Assembly: GCA_046756925.1 (NCBI GenBank)
Contig: JBHHXH010000050.1
Location: 1-21,570, forward strand
DNA: 21,570 nucleotides
Origin: JAJDBU01 sp046756925
GTDB taxonomy: Bacteria > Nitrospirota > Nitrospiria > SBBL01 > JAADHI01
Direction: 5' to 3'
Translations under genes and position numbers: made by a program
The notes under the pieces: generated by a model
Databases searched by the model: none
Told to the model about the DNA's origin: nothing
Seen by the model: the letters and a program-made list of their open reading frames with translations, nothing else
Part shown: positions 1 through 7,957 of the stretch, in pieces
How positions within the stretch are numbered: position 1 is the first letter of the stretch
Layout: each line of letters starts with the position of its first letter

Positions 1-705
1 AGTTATCTCAAACGGATGCCGATCGACGCGCTCAAGATCGACCGATCGTTTATTAAGGACCTCACGACCAGCCCCGATAGTGCTGCCATTGTCCATTCAA
101 TTATCGATATGGCGCACAACATGAAGATGTGTGTTGTCGCCGAAGGAGTGGAAACGGAAGCCCAGCTGGCCCATTTAGTGCGATACCAATGCGATGCCAT
201 GCAAGGTTTCTTCTTCAGTAAGCCCTTAGCAGTGGACAAGATGACACAGACCTTAGAGGAAGGCCGCTGTTTGGACACCCTTCAACCGGGCGCCTTAGAG
301 CGCACCCTGCTGATTCTGGATGATGAAGCGGATGTCGTTAATTTTCTTAAATCTCTGTTTATTCATGAAGGATATCGCATCCTGACGGCAGCGTGCGCCA
401 AGGAGGCATTTCATTTGCTGGCAAACAATGCCGTGGGAGTGATAGTAGCGGATCAGCGTCTGCCGGGAATGAGCGGCGCCGAATTCTTACACCGTGTCAA
501 AAAGCGCTATCCCGACACGATACGGATTATATTGACCGGCTATGCCGACCTGGCGACTATGGCCGATGCAATCAATAAAGGGGCGATTTACAAATTCTTC
601 ACCAAACCCTGCGATAACGAGCAATTGCGCGCCAACATTCGTGAGGCATTCGAATACTATGAGCTGCGGCGTGACAACAAGCGGCCAACCAGGAAAGACA
701 AATAA
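1..705 (+). CDS. EAL-domain c-di-GMP phosphodiesterase fused to C-terminal receiver domain (5' partial)
   Basis: The frame is open from base 1, so only the last 234 residues are present. Residues 1-100 are the end of an EAL domain. They hold the DALKIDRSFIKDL motif, the AEGVET glutamate motif and QGFFFSKP, all hallmarks of catalytically competent EAL enzymes, which hydrolyse c-di-GMP to pGpG. The DDFGTGYSS loop expected just upstream is cut off. Residues about 98-220 form a receiver domain with an acidic DDEAD pocket, the phospho-acceptor Asp at residue 151 of the fragment (VADQRLPGMSG), a conserved Thr (ILTGYAD) and Lys (FTKPC). The receiver resembles those of RpfG/HD-GYP regulators, but here it sits C-terminal to EAL. 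An upstream GGDEF or sensor domain is likely but not visible. The inferred role is a phosphorylation-tunable c-di-GMP hydrolase. No terminator is obvious downstream. Confidence 0.93.
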   Translation, partial: SYLKRMPIDALKIDRSFIKDLTTSPDSAAIVHSIIDMAHNMKMCVVAEGVETEAQLAHLVRYQCDAMQGFFFSKPLAVDKMTQTLEEGRCLDTLQPGALERTLLILDDEADVVNFLKSLFIHEGYRILTAACAKEAFHLLANNAVGVIVADQRLPGMSGAEFLHRVKKRYPDTIRIILTGYADLATMADAINKGAIYKFFTKPCDNEQLRANIREAFEYYELRRDNKRPTRKDK

Positions 706-989
706 AGACAGTCCTTGGTCGGATATCCCTCTGATTCATGGCGCGTGGAATCTGGTCGCAAGTGCAGCACTCATTATTGAATAGCAGACAAGTGCCAGCG
801 GCATTGCGACTTTTCTTGACGGCCAAAAATGAGAGGAACCAGAGGAGCAGAGATAAACCGCACATAAGCCATCAACCGAACCGGATGAGACTCATTCAGC
901 AAGATAAACAATAAATTTTGAAGGACAAGTGAAGTTTCTTATCAGCAGGCTTCTGCGGGTTAGCGCCTTTACCTGGAGCTGGTCCAAAT

Positions 990-2210
990 ATGGACAAAAA
1001 GCAAAAAAGTTTTGATGAGCGGGTTGACAGCTCGCTTAAATCGCTGGGCTTCGACGATCCGGGCCGGCTGGAATTGTTAAAGCGGTTTTTGGAGATAGAC
1101 GATACGGTCATTCGGACAATACGGGAGGTCAAAACCAAGGTGGACCCGCACCTGCCCAGCATTCTCGAACGCCTCTACGATCACCTCAGGCGCTTTCCCA
1201 AAACCAATCAATATTTTGAAAATGAAGAAACGGTCCGGCGCTTGAAGCAGATTCAGAAGGACTATTTCGAAGACCTGATGTCGGGAGACTATCGATCAGG
1301 TTATTTGCGCAAGGTGGTGCAGGTCGGCATGACGCACGTGCAGGCGGACCTCAAGCCGGAATGGTATATCGGCACCTATGCCAAATATATCTGTGAGGTC
1401 CTGTCGGTCATCGTCAATGAAGTCCCCGCTTCAAAGGGGATGTTTCAAAAAACCGCCAAGGCGGACACCTTGTCCACTTTTTTCCCGGCCATCGTAAAAA
1501 TATTCCTGTTTGATATGACCCTGGCGCTTATTTCATACATCGGGCCGCTGACGAAGGGCCTGGAGGAGGAAAAAGAGACGGCGCGGCTTAGCCTGGAGCG
1601 GCTGAGCGCGCAGAGCGAGTGGGTGGGCGCCGCATGTCGGGATAGTGCCTGTAGTGTACAGAGCCTAAACGAGTCGGCGGAAGGGATGAATCAGTCGATT
1701 CACGACATTTCCAAAAGCGTTCAAGAAACGACCCACATCGCGGGAAAGGCGGTCGAAAAAACAACGGCGGCGACAAAGAATATCTCCCATCTCACGGCAT
1801 CGAGCGGAGAGATCGGCAATATGATCAAAAAGATCCGTTCGATTGCCCAGCAGACGAACCTGCTTGCATTGAATGCGACGATCGAATCGGCCCGCGCGGG
1901 CGAGGCCGGCAAGGGCTTTTCCGTTGTCGCCAATGAAGTGAAGGAGCTTTCGACGATGACGGCCGGTGTGGTGGAAGAGATCAGCCGGAAGATTGCGGAG
2001 ATCCAGGAAGAGACCGAGAAGGCCGTTTTGACCATCCAGGATGTGGCGGAAACCATCGTGAGCATCAAGGAAATCATCACGACTGTATCGGGTCCGGTTG
2101 AAGATCAGACGGTTGCGACCAATGAAATAACGCGCGGCATTGCCAAGATGGCACAGCGGATGAATGAGGTGAAGGACTTTATCGAAAAGAATAAAATGGG
2201 AAAGGAGTAA
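990..2210 (+). CDS. Globin-coupled sensor with methyl-accepting-type signalling domain (HemAT-like)
   Basis: This is a 406-residue soluble protein with no membrane segment. Residues about 15-195 form a protoglobin/globin-coupled-sensor domain. The segment VGMTHVQADLKPEWYIGTY carries the likely haem-ligating proximal His116 before the typical P-x-WYIG-Y motif, and Tyr63 in LYDHL is a candidate distal residue. Residues about 215-400 form a coiled-coil MCP signalling domain whose hairpin tip (QQTNLLALNATIESARAGE, about 286-304) is near consensus. That tip contacts CheA and CheW in chemoreceptors. The inferred job is O2, CO or NO sensing relayed to a chemotaxis-type kinase array. No che genes are in the window, so the partner is elsewhere. 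The ATG at 990 is preceded by a GGAG at about 975. HAMP and periplasmic domains are absent, as in HemAT. The family call is firm; the ligand is inferred. Confidence 0.93.
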   Translation: MDKKQKSFDERVDSSLKSLGFDDPGRLELLKRFLEIDDTVIRTIREVKTKVDPHLPSILERLYDHLRRFPKTNQYFENEETVRRLKQIQKDYFEDLMSGDYRSGYLRKVVQVGMTHVQADLKPEWYIGTYAKYICEVLSVIVNEVPASKGMFQKTAKADTLSTFFPAIVKIFLFDMTLALISYIGPLTKGLEEEKETARLSLERLSAQSEWVGAACRDSACSVQSLNESAEGMNQSIHDISKSVQETTHIAGKAVEKTTAATKNISHLTASSGEIGNMIKKIRSIAQQTNLLALNATIESARAGEAGKGFSVVANEVKELSTMTAGVVEEISRKIAEIQEETEKAVLTIQDVAETIVSIKEIITTVSGPVEDQTVATNEITRGIAKMAQRMNEVKDFIEKNKMGKE

Positions 2211-2230
2211 AGAACCCCGTTCTTCCAAGC

Positions 2231-2248
2231 CTGGCATATTGCCAGTTT
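2231..2248 (+). terminator. Weak candidate terminator hairpin after the globin-coupled sensor
   Basis: Perfect 6-bp arms CTGGCA and TGCCAG are separated by TAT and followed by only TTT. They lie 21 bp after the stop codon of the globin-coupled sensor gene. A second small inverted repeat (AGAAC/GTTCT) sits directly after that stop codon. The short U-run makes this a weak intrinsic terminator. Confidence 0.3.
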
Positions 2249-2430
2249 CCCTAAATATGAAGAGAGTGAGGAAACTACGAAACATTTTCCAAAGCGCATT
2301 CGTCAATTTGAACCGATTGATTTAATGAACTTGGATGATCGGGTTTCTTCACCCCCTTGGGCAATTGCGAGTTATCATCGTCGCTCATGGTTTTATCTGA
2401 ATTCAACAATAATGAGTGAGGTATACAAGG

Positions 2431-5400
2431 ATGCCGCCACACGATCACCTCAATGAGACCAACGCCTTACTGCAGGCCATCGGCCGCGCGCAGGAACACT
2501 TCATCCGTCAGACCGAACCCCGACAGTTATTCGATGACTTGCTGTCGGACCTTCTTGCTTTAACGAAGAGTGCGTACGGCTTTATCGGGGAGGTCCGGCA
2601 TCAGGCCGACGGACAGCCTTATCTGAAGACGCACGCCATCACCAATATTGCCTGGAATGACGAGACGCTCGCATTTTACGAAGAAAATGCGCCGGAAGGA
2701 CTGGAATTTTATCACCTGAACACGCTGTTCGGGTCTGTGATGACCACCGGTGAATCCGTCATCGCCAACGATCCCCGCAATGATTCTCGCCGGGGCGGAC
2801 TGCCCGAAGGCCATCCGGCACTCGATGCGTTCCTCGGCCTCCCGGTTTGTTGCGGAAAAACCCTCATCGGAATGATCGGCATCGCCAACCGGCCGGGCGG
2901 ATACGACGAATCGTTGGTCGCATTTCTACAACCCCTGCTCAAAACCTACGGTCAGATCATCGAGGCGTTTAATGCAGCGCGGCATCGGAAGCAGACGGAA
3001 AATGCGCTGAGGGACAGCCTTTATCAGTCCAGGCTATTAGAGACCTATATCTCACTTACTTCCGGACTGTCTTTGAAGGCCGTTACACAAACGACGCTTG
3101 AATTTCTGAGGGACCATCTGGATATTGTCTGTTCCTCGGTCGCCGTGATCGATCCGGATCAAGCGGGATTCCGCGTGTATGCGCTGCACCGAGAAGACAG
3201 CGCATGGAATCGAATGGGGGAATACGTCCCGTGGGAGACCACGGTATGGTCCGAAATAGTGAAGCAAAAAACATCGAAATACCGCCCGGATATTGCCGCC
3301 GCCGCATCCGGTTTTGAATTCGACCGGGAACTGATCCGGCTCGGATTGCTCAGCGATATGATCGTCCCGTTGTGGCTCGAAAATCAGTGCCTGGGCACGC
3401 TGAATGTCACCTCTGAGCGTATCGACGGCCTGACGGAGCAAACGCGTCATTTGATACCCTTGCTTGCGCCAAGCTTGGCGCAAGCAATACACAATGCCGT
3501 TCTCTACGATGTTTTGCTGGAAGAAAAAAACAAATTGAAAGCGGTGGTGAGAGAACGCAAACAGGTGGAGGAGGCGTTTCGTGATTCCGAGGCGCGATTC
3601 CATACCATCTTTGAACAGGCAAACGACGCTATTTTTCTGATCGACCCAGGGGAAGATAAAATCCTGGAGGTCAATCTCCGGGCCTGCCGGATGCTCGGAT
3701 TTACCAAAGAGGAATTATTGTCGCTGCATTGCTCAGACATCCATCCGGACGAACTGTCCGAATTCCAGGTATTTATTGAATCGGTTTTTGAAAAAGGAAA
3801 GGGCTTTACCGGCAATCTCACCTGCAGAACGAAAGAGGGTCTTAAAATTCCTGCGGAGATTTCCGCCGCAACCGTCGATCTTTTCGGAAAAACCTGCTTG
3901 ATCGCGGTGATTCGCAACATGACCGAGAAGAAGGAGGCAGAGGCATTGCAACGCCTCTCAACAACGGTTTTCGAAACCGCCGCCGAGGCGATTTTGGTGA
4001 CCGATGCCGAGCAAAAAATCATCTCGATCAACCCCGCCTTCGCTCGGATCACCGGTTATTCGGAGGCAGAGGTACTCGGACAGACCCCACGGATGTTTAA
4101 ATCCGGCCGGCATGACGCGGCCTTCTACGAGGGGATGTGGAACACCATCCACACACACGGTTATTGGGAGGGGGAAATCTGGGACAAAAAGAAGGACGGG
4201 ACCATCTTTCTAAACCGGCTTTCGATCAACGCGGTCAGGGATCAGGAAGAAAATGTGATTCACTACACCAGTCTCTACACCGACATCACCGAACGGAAAC
4301 GCTTGGAGGAACAGCTCCACCAGGCCCAGAAACTCGAGACCATCGGCCAACTCGCCGGCGGGGTCGCCCACGAGTTCAATAATCTGCTGACGCCGATTAT
4401 CGGCCAATTGGAGATCGTCTCGGAACAGACCCGGCAACAACCGGCAGTGCAGGCATCCCTGCGCGCTGCCGAAAAGGCTGCCCGGCGCGCCGCCATCCTG
4501 ACCAAAGAACTGCTTTCCTTCAGCCGCAAAACCCCGATGACCCTCCGGCCCCAATCCCTAACGGAGCTGGCGGGCGAGGTGCTGCACCTGCTCCGTCAGA
4601 CCATCGATCGTCAAATCGAGATCACATTGGAATCGGCCGAAGGGCTTTGGCCTTCGCTGATCGACACGGACCAAATCCATCAGGTCATCATGAACCTGTG
4701 CGTGAATGCACGGGATGCCCTGCAGGAATCGTTGGACAAAGGGGAAAGGGTTAAAGGGGAAGGTTTTCGGCCCTTGATACGGATCGAGATGAAAAATGCG
4801 CATGTGGATGAAGCCGACTGCAAGGCGCACCCCGAGGCCAAGCCCGGCGATTTCGTTTGCCTGTCCGTGACCGACAACGGTGAGGGGATCGATGCGGCCG
4901 CCTTGCCGCATCTCTTCGAACCGTTTTTCACGACCAAGGAAGTGGGCCGGGGCACCGGACTCGGTTTGGCCTCCAGCTATGGGATCGTGAAAAGGCACGG
5001 GGGATGGATCGGCGTGAAGACAGTCAAAGGCGAAGGGACCACCTTTGCGATCCATCTCCCTTGCACCAAAGGGCCTGTGGTCACGAAAGGCCACGCCGTG
5101 AGGGATTGCGCCGGGATCGAGGGTGCCGAGACGATCATGATCGTGGATGACGATGAACTCATACGCGATCTCGGCAAGGCGGTTTTGGAGCGGCGCGGAT
5201 ACACGGTCTTGTTGGCCGAAGGGGGCGCGCAGGCGCTCGAGATCTTCGAACGGGAACGCGGGTGTATCGACATGGTCGTCCTGGACCTGAGCATGCCCCG
5301 CGAGTCGGGTTGGGAGGTGTTCCGGCGGCTTCGTGCGCTGGATCCCGGCTTGAAGGTGATCGTTTCCTCCGGCCACGATATTGCGGGTCAAACCCAAGAT

Positions 5401-5502
5401 AAGGGAAATCTGGAACCCTACACGATCCTCTCGAAACCTTTCAGCCCCCGTGAGATGGAGCGAAAGGTTCGAGCAGTCCTCCATCAAGACAAGTCACATT
5501 AG
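2431..5502 (+). CDS. Hybrid sensor histidine kinase (GAF-GAF-PAS-PAS-HisKA-HATPase-REC)
   Basis: The product has 1023 residues and no evident membrane span, so it should be cytosolic. Domains in order are GAF about 10-185, a second GAF about 205-345, a coiled linker about 355-385, PAS about 385-500, PAS about 505-625, HisKA with phospho-acceptor His647 in the GGVAHEFNNLL motif, a HATPase_c domain and a C-terminal receiver. The ATPase has the N box (NLCVNARDAL), G1 (DNGEGID), F box (FEPFFTTK) and G2 (GTGLGLAS). The receiver has the phospho-Asp at about residue 952 (VVLDLSMP). The HEFNN H-box is typical of NtrB/FixL-like HisKA kinases. There is no DNA-binding output, so phosphate probably passes via the REC or an unlinked phosphotransfer protein. 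ATG 2431 has a GAGG 9 nt upstream; an in-frame GTG at 2416 lacks a good Shine-Dalgarno. An unusual perfect palindrome lies in the second GAF. Confidence 0.93.
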   Translation: MPPHDHLNETNALLQAIGRAQEHFIRQTEPRQLFDDLLSDLLALTKSAYGFIGEVRHQADGQPYLKTHAITNIAWNDETLAFYEENAPEGLEFYHLNTLFGSVMTTGESVIANDPRNDSRRGGLPEGHPALDAFLGLPVCCGKTLIGMIGIANRPGGYDESLVAFLQPLLKTYGQIIEAFNAARHRKQTENALRDSLYQSRLLETYISLTSGLSLKAVTQTTLEFLRDHLDIVCSSVAVIDPDQAGFRVYALHREDSAWNRMGEYVPWETTVWSEIVKQKTSKYRPDIAAAASGFEFDRELIRLGLLSDMIVPLWLENQCLGTLNVTSERIDGLTEQTRHLIPLLAPSLAQAIHNAVLYDVLLEEKNKLKAVVRERKQVEEAFRDSEARFHTIFEQANDAIFLIDPGEDKILEVNLRACRMLGFTKEELLSLHCSDIHPDELSEFQVFIESVFEKGKGFTGNLTCRTKEGLKIPAEISAATVDLFGKTCLIAVIRNMTEKKEAEALQRLSTTVFETAAEAILVTDAEQKIISINPAFARITGYSEAEVLGQTPRMFKSGRHDAAFYEGMWNTIHTHGYWEGEIWDKKKDGTIFLNRLSINAVRDQEENVIHYTSLYTDITERKRLEEQLHQAQKLETIGQLAGGVAHEFNNLLTPIIGQLEIVSEQTRQQPAVQASLRAAEKAARRAAILTKELLSFSRKTPMTLRPQSLTELAGEVLHLLRQTIDRQIEITLESAEGLWPSLIDTDQIHQVIMNLCVNARDALQESLDKGERVKGEGFRPLIRIEMKNAHVDEADCKAHPEAKPGDFVCLSVTDNGEGIDAAALPHLFEPFFTTKEVGRGTGLGLASSYGIVKRHGGWIGVKTVKGEGTTFAIHLPCTKGPVVTKGHAVRDCAGIEGAETIMIVDDDELIRDLGKAVLERRGYTVLLAEGGAQALEIFERERGCIDMVVLDLSMPRESGWEVFRRLRALDPGLKVIVSSGHDIAGQTQDKGNLEPYTILSKPFSPREMERKVRAVLHQDKSH
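3460..3487. repeat. Perfect 28-bp palindrome inside the kinase gene
   Basis: The half-site TTGCTTGCGCCAAG (3460-3473) is followed immediately by its exact reverse complement (3474-3487), with no spacer and a HindIII-like AAGCTT core. It encodes LLAPSLAQA near the end of the second GAF domain, so it does not disturb the frame. It could extrude as a cruciform or form an mRNA hairpin. Confidence 0.9.
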
Positions 5503-5610
5503 GAAGCGCCGATCGAATCATGACCCGGTTTTTATGGCGATGTCCTACTCTTTGACTTTCACTGATAAAAAATCCAAGACGTCGTTCTTCCCAATGTTTT
5601 ATAATAATCA

Positions 5611-7266
5611 ATGAATCGGCACGACCACGCGATTGGATTAAAGAGAATGCATCCACAAAAGAAAAAGGCCCCGCTTGATACCCTGCCCTTCGATAATCGT
5701 TTTGTGCGCGCGCTTCCTGCCGATCCCGAGATTGAAAATCGGCGAAGGCAGGTGCTGGGCGCTTGTTATTCACGCGTGCGGCCGACGAAGGTGGCCCGTC
5801 CGGAGCTGGTTGCCTATTCGCGGGACATGGCGGAGACCCTGGGACTGAACGGTGAGGACTGTGAAACGGCCGATTTCGCCGCCGTATTTTCGGGAAATCG
5901 CTTGGCGGCGGGGATGGATCCCTATGCGACCTGCTATGGCGGCCATCAATTTGGATCGTGGGCCGGGCAATTGGGAGATGGCCGCGCGATCAACTTGGGG
6001 GAAGTCGTCAACGGAAAAGGGGAGCGCTGGGCCTTGCAGCTGAAGGGGGCCGGCCCGACGCCCTACTCGCGTTCGGCGGACGGTTTTGCCGTGTTGCGTT
6101 CATCCATCCGGGAATTTCTCTGCAGCGAGGCCATGTTTCATCTCGGTGTGCCGACGACGAGGGCACTGAGCCTGGTGACCACGGGCGAGCAGATCCTTCG
6201 GGATATGTTCTACGATGGTCATCCTCAAATGGAGCCGGGCGCGATTGTTTGCCGCGTTGCCCCTTCTTTTACCCGCTTCGGACATTTTCAAATCTTCGCG
6301 TCCCGTGGAGAAGTCGATGTGATGCGGCAATTGATCGACTATACGATTCGAACCGACTTTCCTCACTTGGGAGAACCCTCGAAGGAGACCATCCTCCCCT
6401 GGTTTCAGGAGATATGCCGCCGGACTGCGGAGATGATCGTGCATTGGATGCGTGTGGGTTTTGTTCATGGCGTCATGAATTCCGACAATATGTCGATTCT
6501 AGGCTTGACGATCGACTATGGTCCTTACGGTTGGTTGGAAGATTTCGATCCGAACTGGACCCCGAACACGACCGATGCCCAAGGCCGCCGGTACCGTTTC
6601 AGTCATCAGCCGCAAATCGCGCAGTGGAATCTCTATCAACTTGCGAATGCCCTCTACCCGGTGATCGGGCGAACGGAGCCCCTGGAGGCGGCACTCAACG
6701 AATATTCGCATTATTATGAAGACGCTTGGGAGGCGATGATGGCCCAAAAACTGGGGCTGCTTCGATTTAAGTCCGAAACGGACAAAACCTTGATGACGGA
6801 TCTCCTGACCACCTTGCAATTGCTGGAAACCGACATGATACTTTTTTATCGGAATTTGGCGAAGATCGATGTGAATGGCGATCCATTGCATCGTATCCCC
6901 GACGATGTTCTCATTTCTCCTTTGAAGGAAGCATACTACCAACACGAACAGCTCGCGGACGAAAATAAGGCACGAATCGCCGACTGGGTGCGTCAATACA
7001 TCGAACGTCTCCGGCAAGACGGCTTGGACCATGGAGAGCGGAGAAGACGGATGAACGCGGTCAATCCGAAATACGTGCTGCGAAATTATCTTGCTCAGTT
7101 GGCCATCGACCAATCGGAACAAGGCGATCATGCCTTGGTGAATGAGCTATTAGACTTGCTGCGCCGCCCCTATGACGAGCAACCTGAAAAGGAAGCCTTC
7201 GCAGCAAAACGCCCGGACTGGGCGCGCACGCGGGCGGGGTGTTCGATGCTGTCGTGCAGTTCGTGA
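5611..7266 (+). CDS. selO: SelO/YdiU family protein adenylyltransferase (pseudokinase fold)
   Basis: This family folds like a protein kinase but binds ATP flipped and transfers AMP to Ser, Thr or Tyr of target proteins, with roles in redox and stress response. Visible hallmarks are ATCYGGHQFGSWAGQLGDGR, Lys145 in LKGAGPTPYSR, and the RVAPSFTRFGHFQ segment. The catalytic stretch VHGVMNSDNMS has Asp292-Asn293, and the metal-binding Asp302 in TIDYGP follows ten residues later, the spacing known for the family. The C-terminus ends C-S-S. This Cys is antepenultimate, where animal SelO carries selenocysteine, and no in-frame TGA precedes the stop. The 551-residue length is near normal. The start is uncertain: ATG 5611 lacks a Shine-Dalgarno and follows a TATAAT at 5600-5605, while ATG 5647 would give a protein starting just before the conserved LPFDNRF. 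Short gaps link it to three downstream genes. Confidence 0.95.
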   Translation: MNRHDHAIGLKRMHPQKKKAPLDTLPFDNRFVRALPADPEIENRRRQVLGACYSRVRPTKVARPELVAYSRDMAETLGLNGEDCETADFAAVFSGNRLAAGMDPYATCYGGHQFGSWAGQLGDGRAINLGEVVNGKGERWALQLKGAGPTPYSRSADGFAVLRSSIREFLCSEAMFHLGVPTTRALSLVTTGEQILRDMFYDGHPQMEPGAIVCRVAPSFTRFGHFQIFASRGEVDVMRQLIDYTIRTDFPHLGEPSKETILPWFQEICRRTAEMIVHWMRVGFVHGVMNSDNMSILGLTIDYGPYGWLEDFDPNWTPNTTDAQGRRYRFSHQPQIAQWNLYQLANALYPVIGRTEPLEAALNEYSHYYEDAWEAMMAQKLGLLRFKSETDKTLMTDLLTTLQLLETDMILFYRNLAKIDVNGDPLHRIPDDVLISPLKEAYYQHEQLADENKARIADWVRQYIERLRQDGLDHGERRRRMNAVNPKYVLRNYLAQLAIDQSEQGDHALVNELLDLLRRPYDEQPEKEAFAAKRPDWARTRAGCSMLSCSS

Positions 7267-7330
7267 TCCAAACGCAAGCGATTCATGCATTGAAATGCCA
7301 ATAAAAAACGGATATAAGCAGAGGATGAAA

Positions 7331-7909
7331 ATGCGCCCTATGATCATTGGTTTGGCCGTCTTCGCACTCGCGGCGTTCCCCATCGAAGCCTTCCCATTTC
7401 GATGCGGGATGGGTATTGTGACGAAGGGGGCACGGAAAATAGAGGTCCTTCGCAAATGCGGCCGACCGGCGTATGTCGATGCTTGGCGGGAACGAAGACT
7501 TTACACGGACGCACAGACACACGAGAGAAGGAAGGTGAACCTCTTTGTTGAAGAATGGACCTATAATTTCGGCTCGAACCAGTTGATTCGGTTCTTCACC
7601 TTCCACAACGGGAAGGTGGTTGCGATGACACCGGGCGCGTATGGCTTTAACGAAGACCTTATCGTCAATTCCATGTTTTCACGTTGTGGGAAGGTGGTTG
7701 ACGTGGGAGACAAGAAGATAGAGGTGCTGCGTAAATGCGGCCAACCGGTCTTCAAGGACAGACATGATGGTATCGGGCTCGATTTCGATCCATCATACCT
7801 CAAGCGGGAAGAATGGACGTACAATTTTGGGCCGACCGATTTCTTGTATTTTATTACCTTTCAAAATGGAAAGGTGTTACAAATAGAGGCGGGTCCTTAT
7901 GGTTTTTAA
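7331..7909 (+). CDS. Secreted protein with two tandem DUF2845-like repeats
   Basis: The product has 192 residues. The start is ATG 7331, because AGAGG (7320-7324) lies 6 nt upstream and translation from it begins with a signal peptide (MRPMIIGLAVFALAAFPIEA, probable cleavage before FPFRCG). The mature protein is an internal duplication. Unit 1 runs from FRCG to GAYGF and unit 2 from SRCG to GPYGF. Each holds an RCG, then IEVLRKCG-P about 15 residues later, then EEWTYNFG, a second strand pair (FFTFHNGKV and FITFQNGKV) and G-YGF. The paired Cys in each unit probably form a disulfide in the periplasm. This matches the pattern of DUF2845, a small periplasmic family of unknown function. It lies 64 bp after selO and 48 bp before the ATP-grasp gene, probably in one transcript. 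The function is unknown. Confidence 0.85.
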   Translation: MRPMIIGLAVFALAAFPIEAFPFRCGMGIVTKGARKIEVLRKCGRPAYVDAWRERRLYTDAQTHERRKVNLFVEEWTYNFGSNQLIRFFTFHNGKVVAMTPGAYGFNEDLIVNSMFSRCGKVVDVGDKKIEVLRKCGQPVFKDRHDGIGLDFDPSYLKREEWTYNFGPTDFLYFITFQNGKVLQIEAGPYGF

Positions 7910-7927
7910 GCCGGGTCTCCGGGGCTT
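7908..7927 (+). other. Small intercistronic hairpin
   Basis: AAGCC (7908-7912, overlapping the stop codon) can pair with GGCTT (7923-7927), with two further inner pairs possible. No U-run follows, so it is not a classic terminator. It may stabilise or tune expression between the DUF2845 and ATP-grasp cistrons. Confidence 0.25.
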
Positions 7928-7957
7928 CGCTCACGGATGAAGGACGGAGTGGACGAC

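Noticed and set aside
1665..2306. 213-codon minus-strand open frame opposite the globin-coupled sensor
   Set aside because: Antisense to a well-matched MCP signalling domain; no family features or ribosome-binding site seen.
4558..5487. 309-codon open frame on the minus strand opposite the hybrid kinase
   Set aside because: It lies wholly antisense to a gene with complete HATPase and REC motifs, has no recognisable domain and is explained by the codon bias of the real frame.
5958..6719. 253-codon plus-strand frame overlapping selO
   Set aside because: Out-of-frame shadow of the conserved SelO catalytic region.
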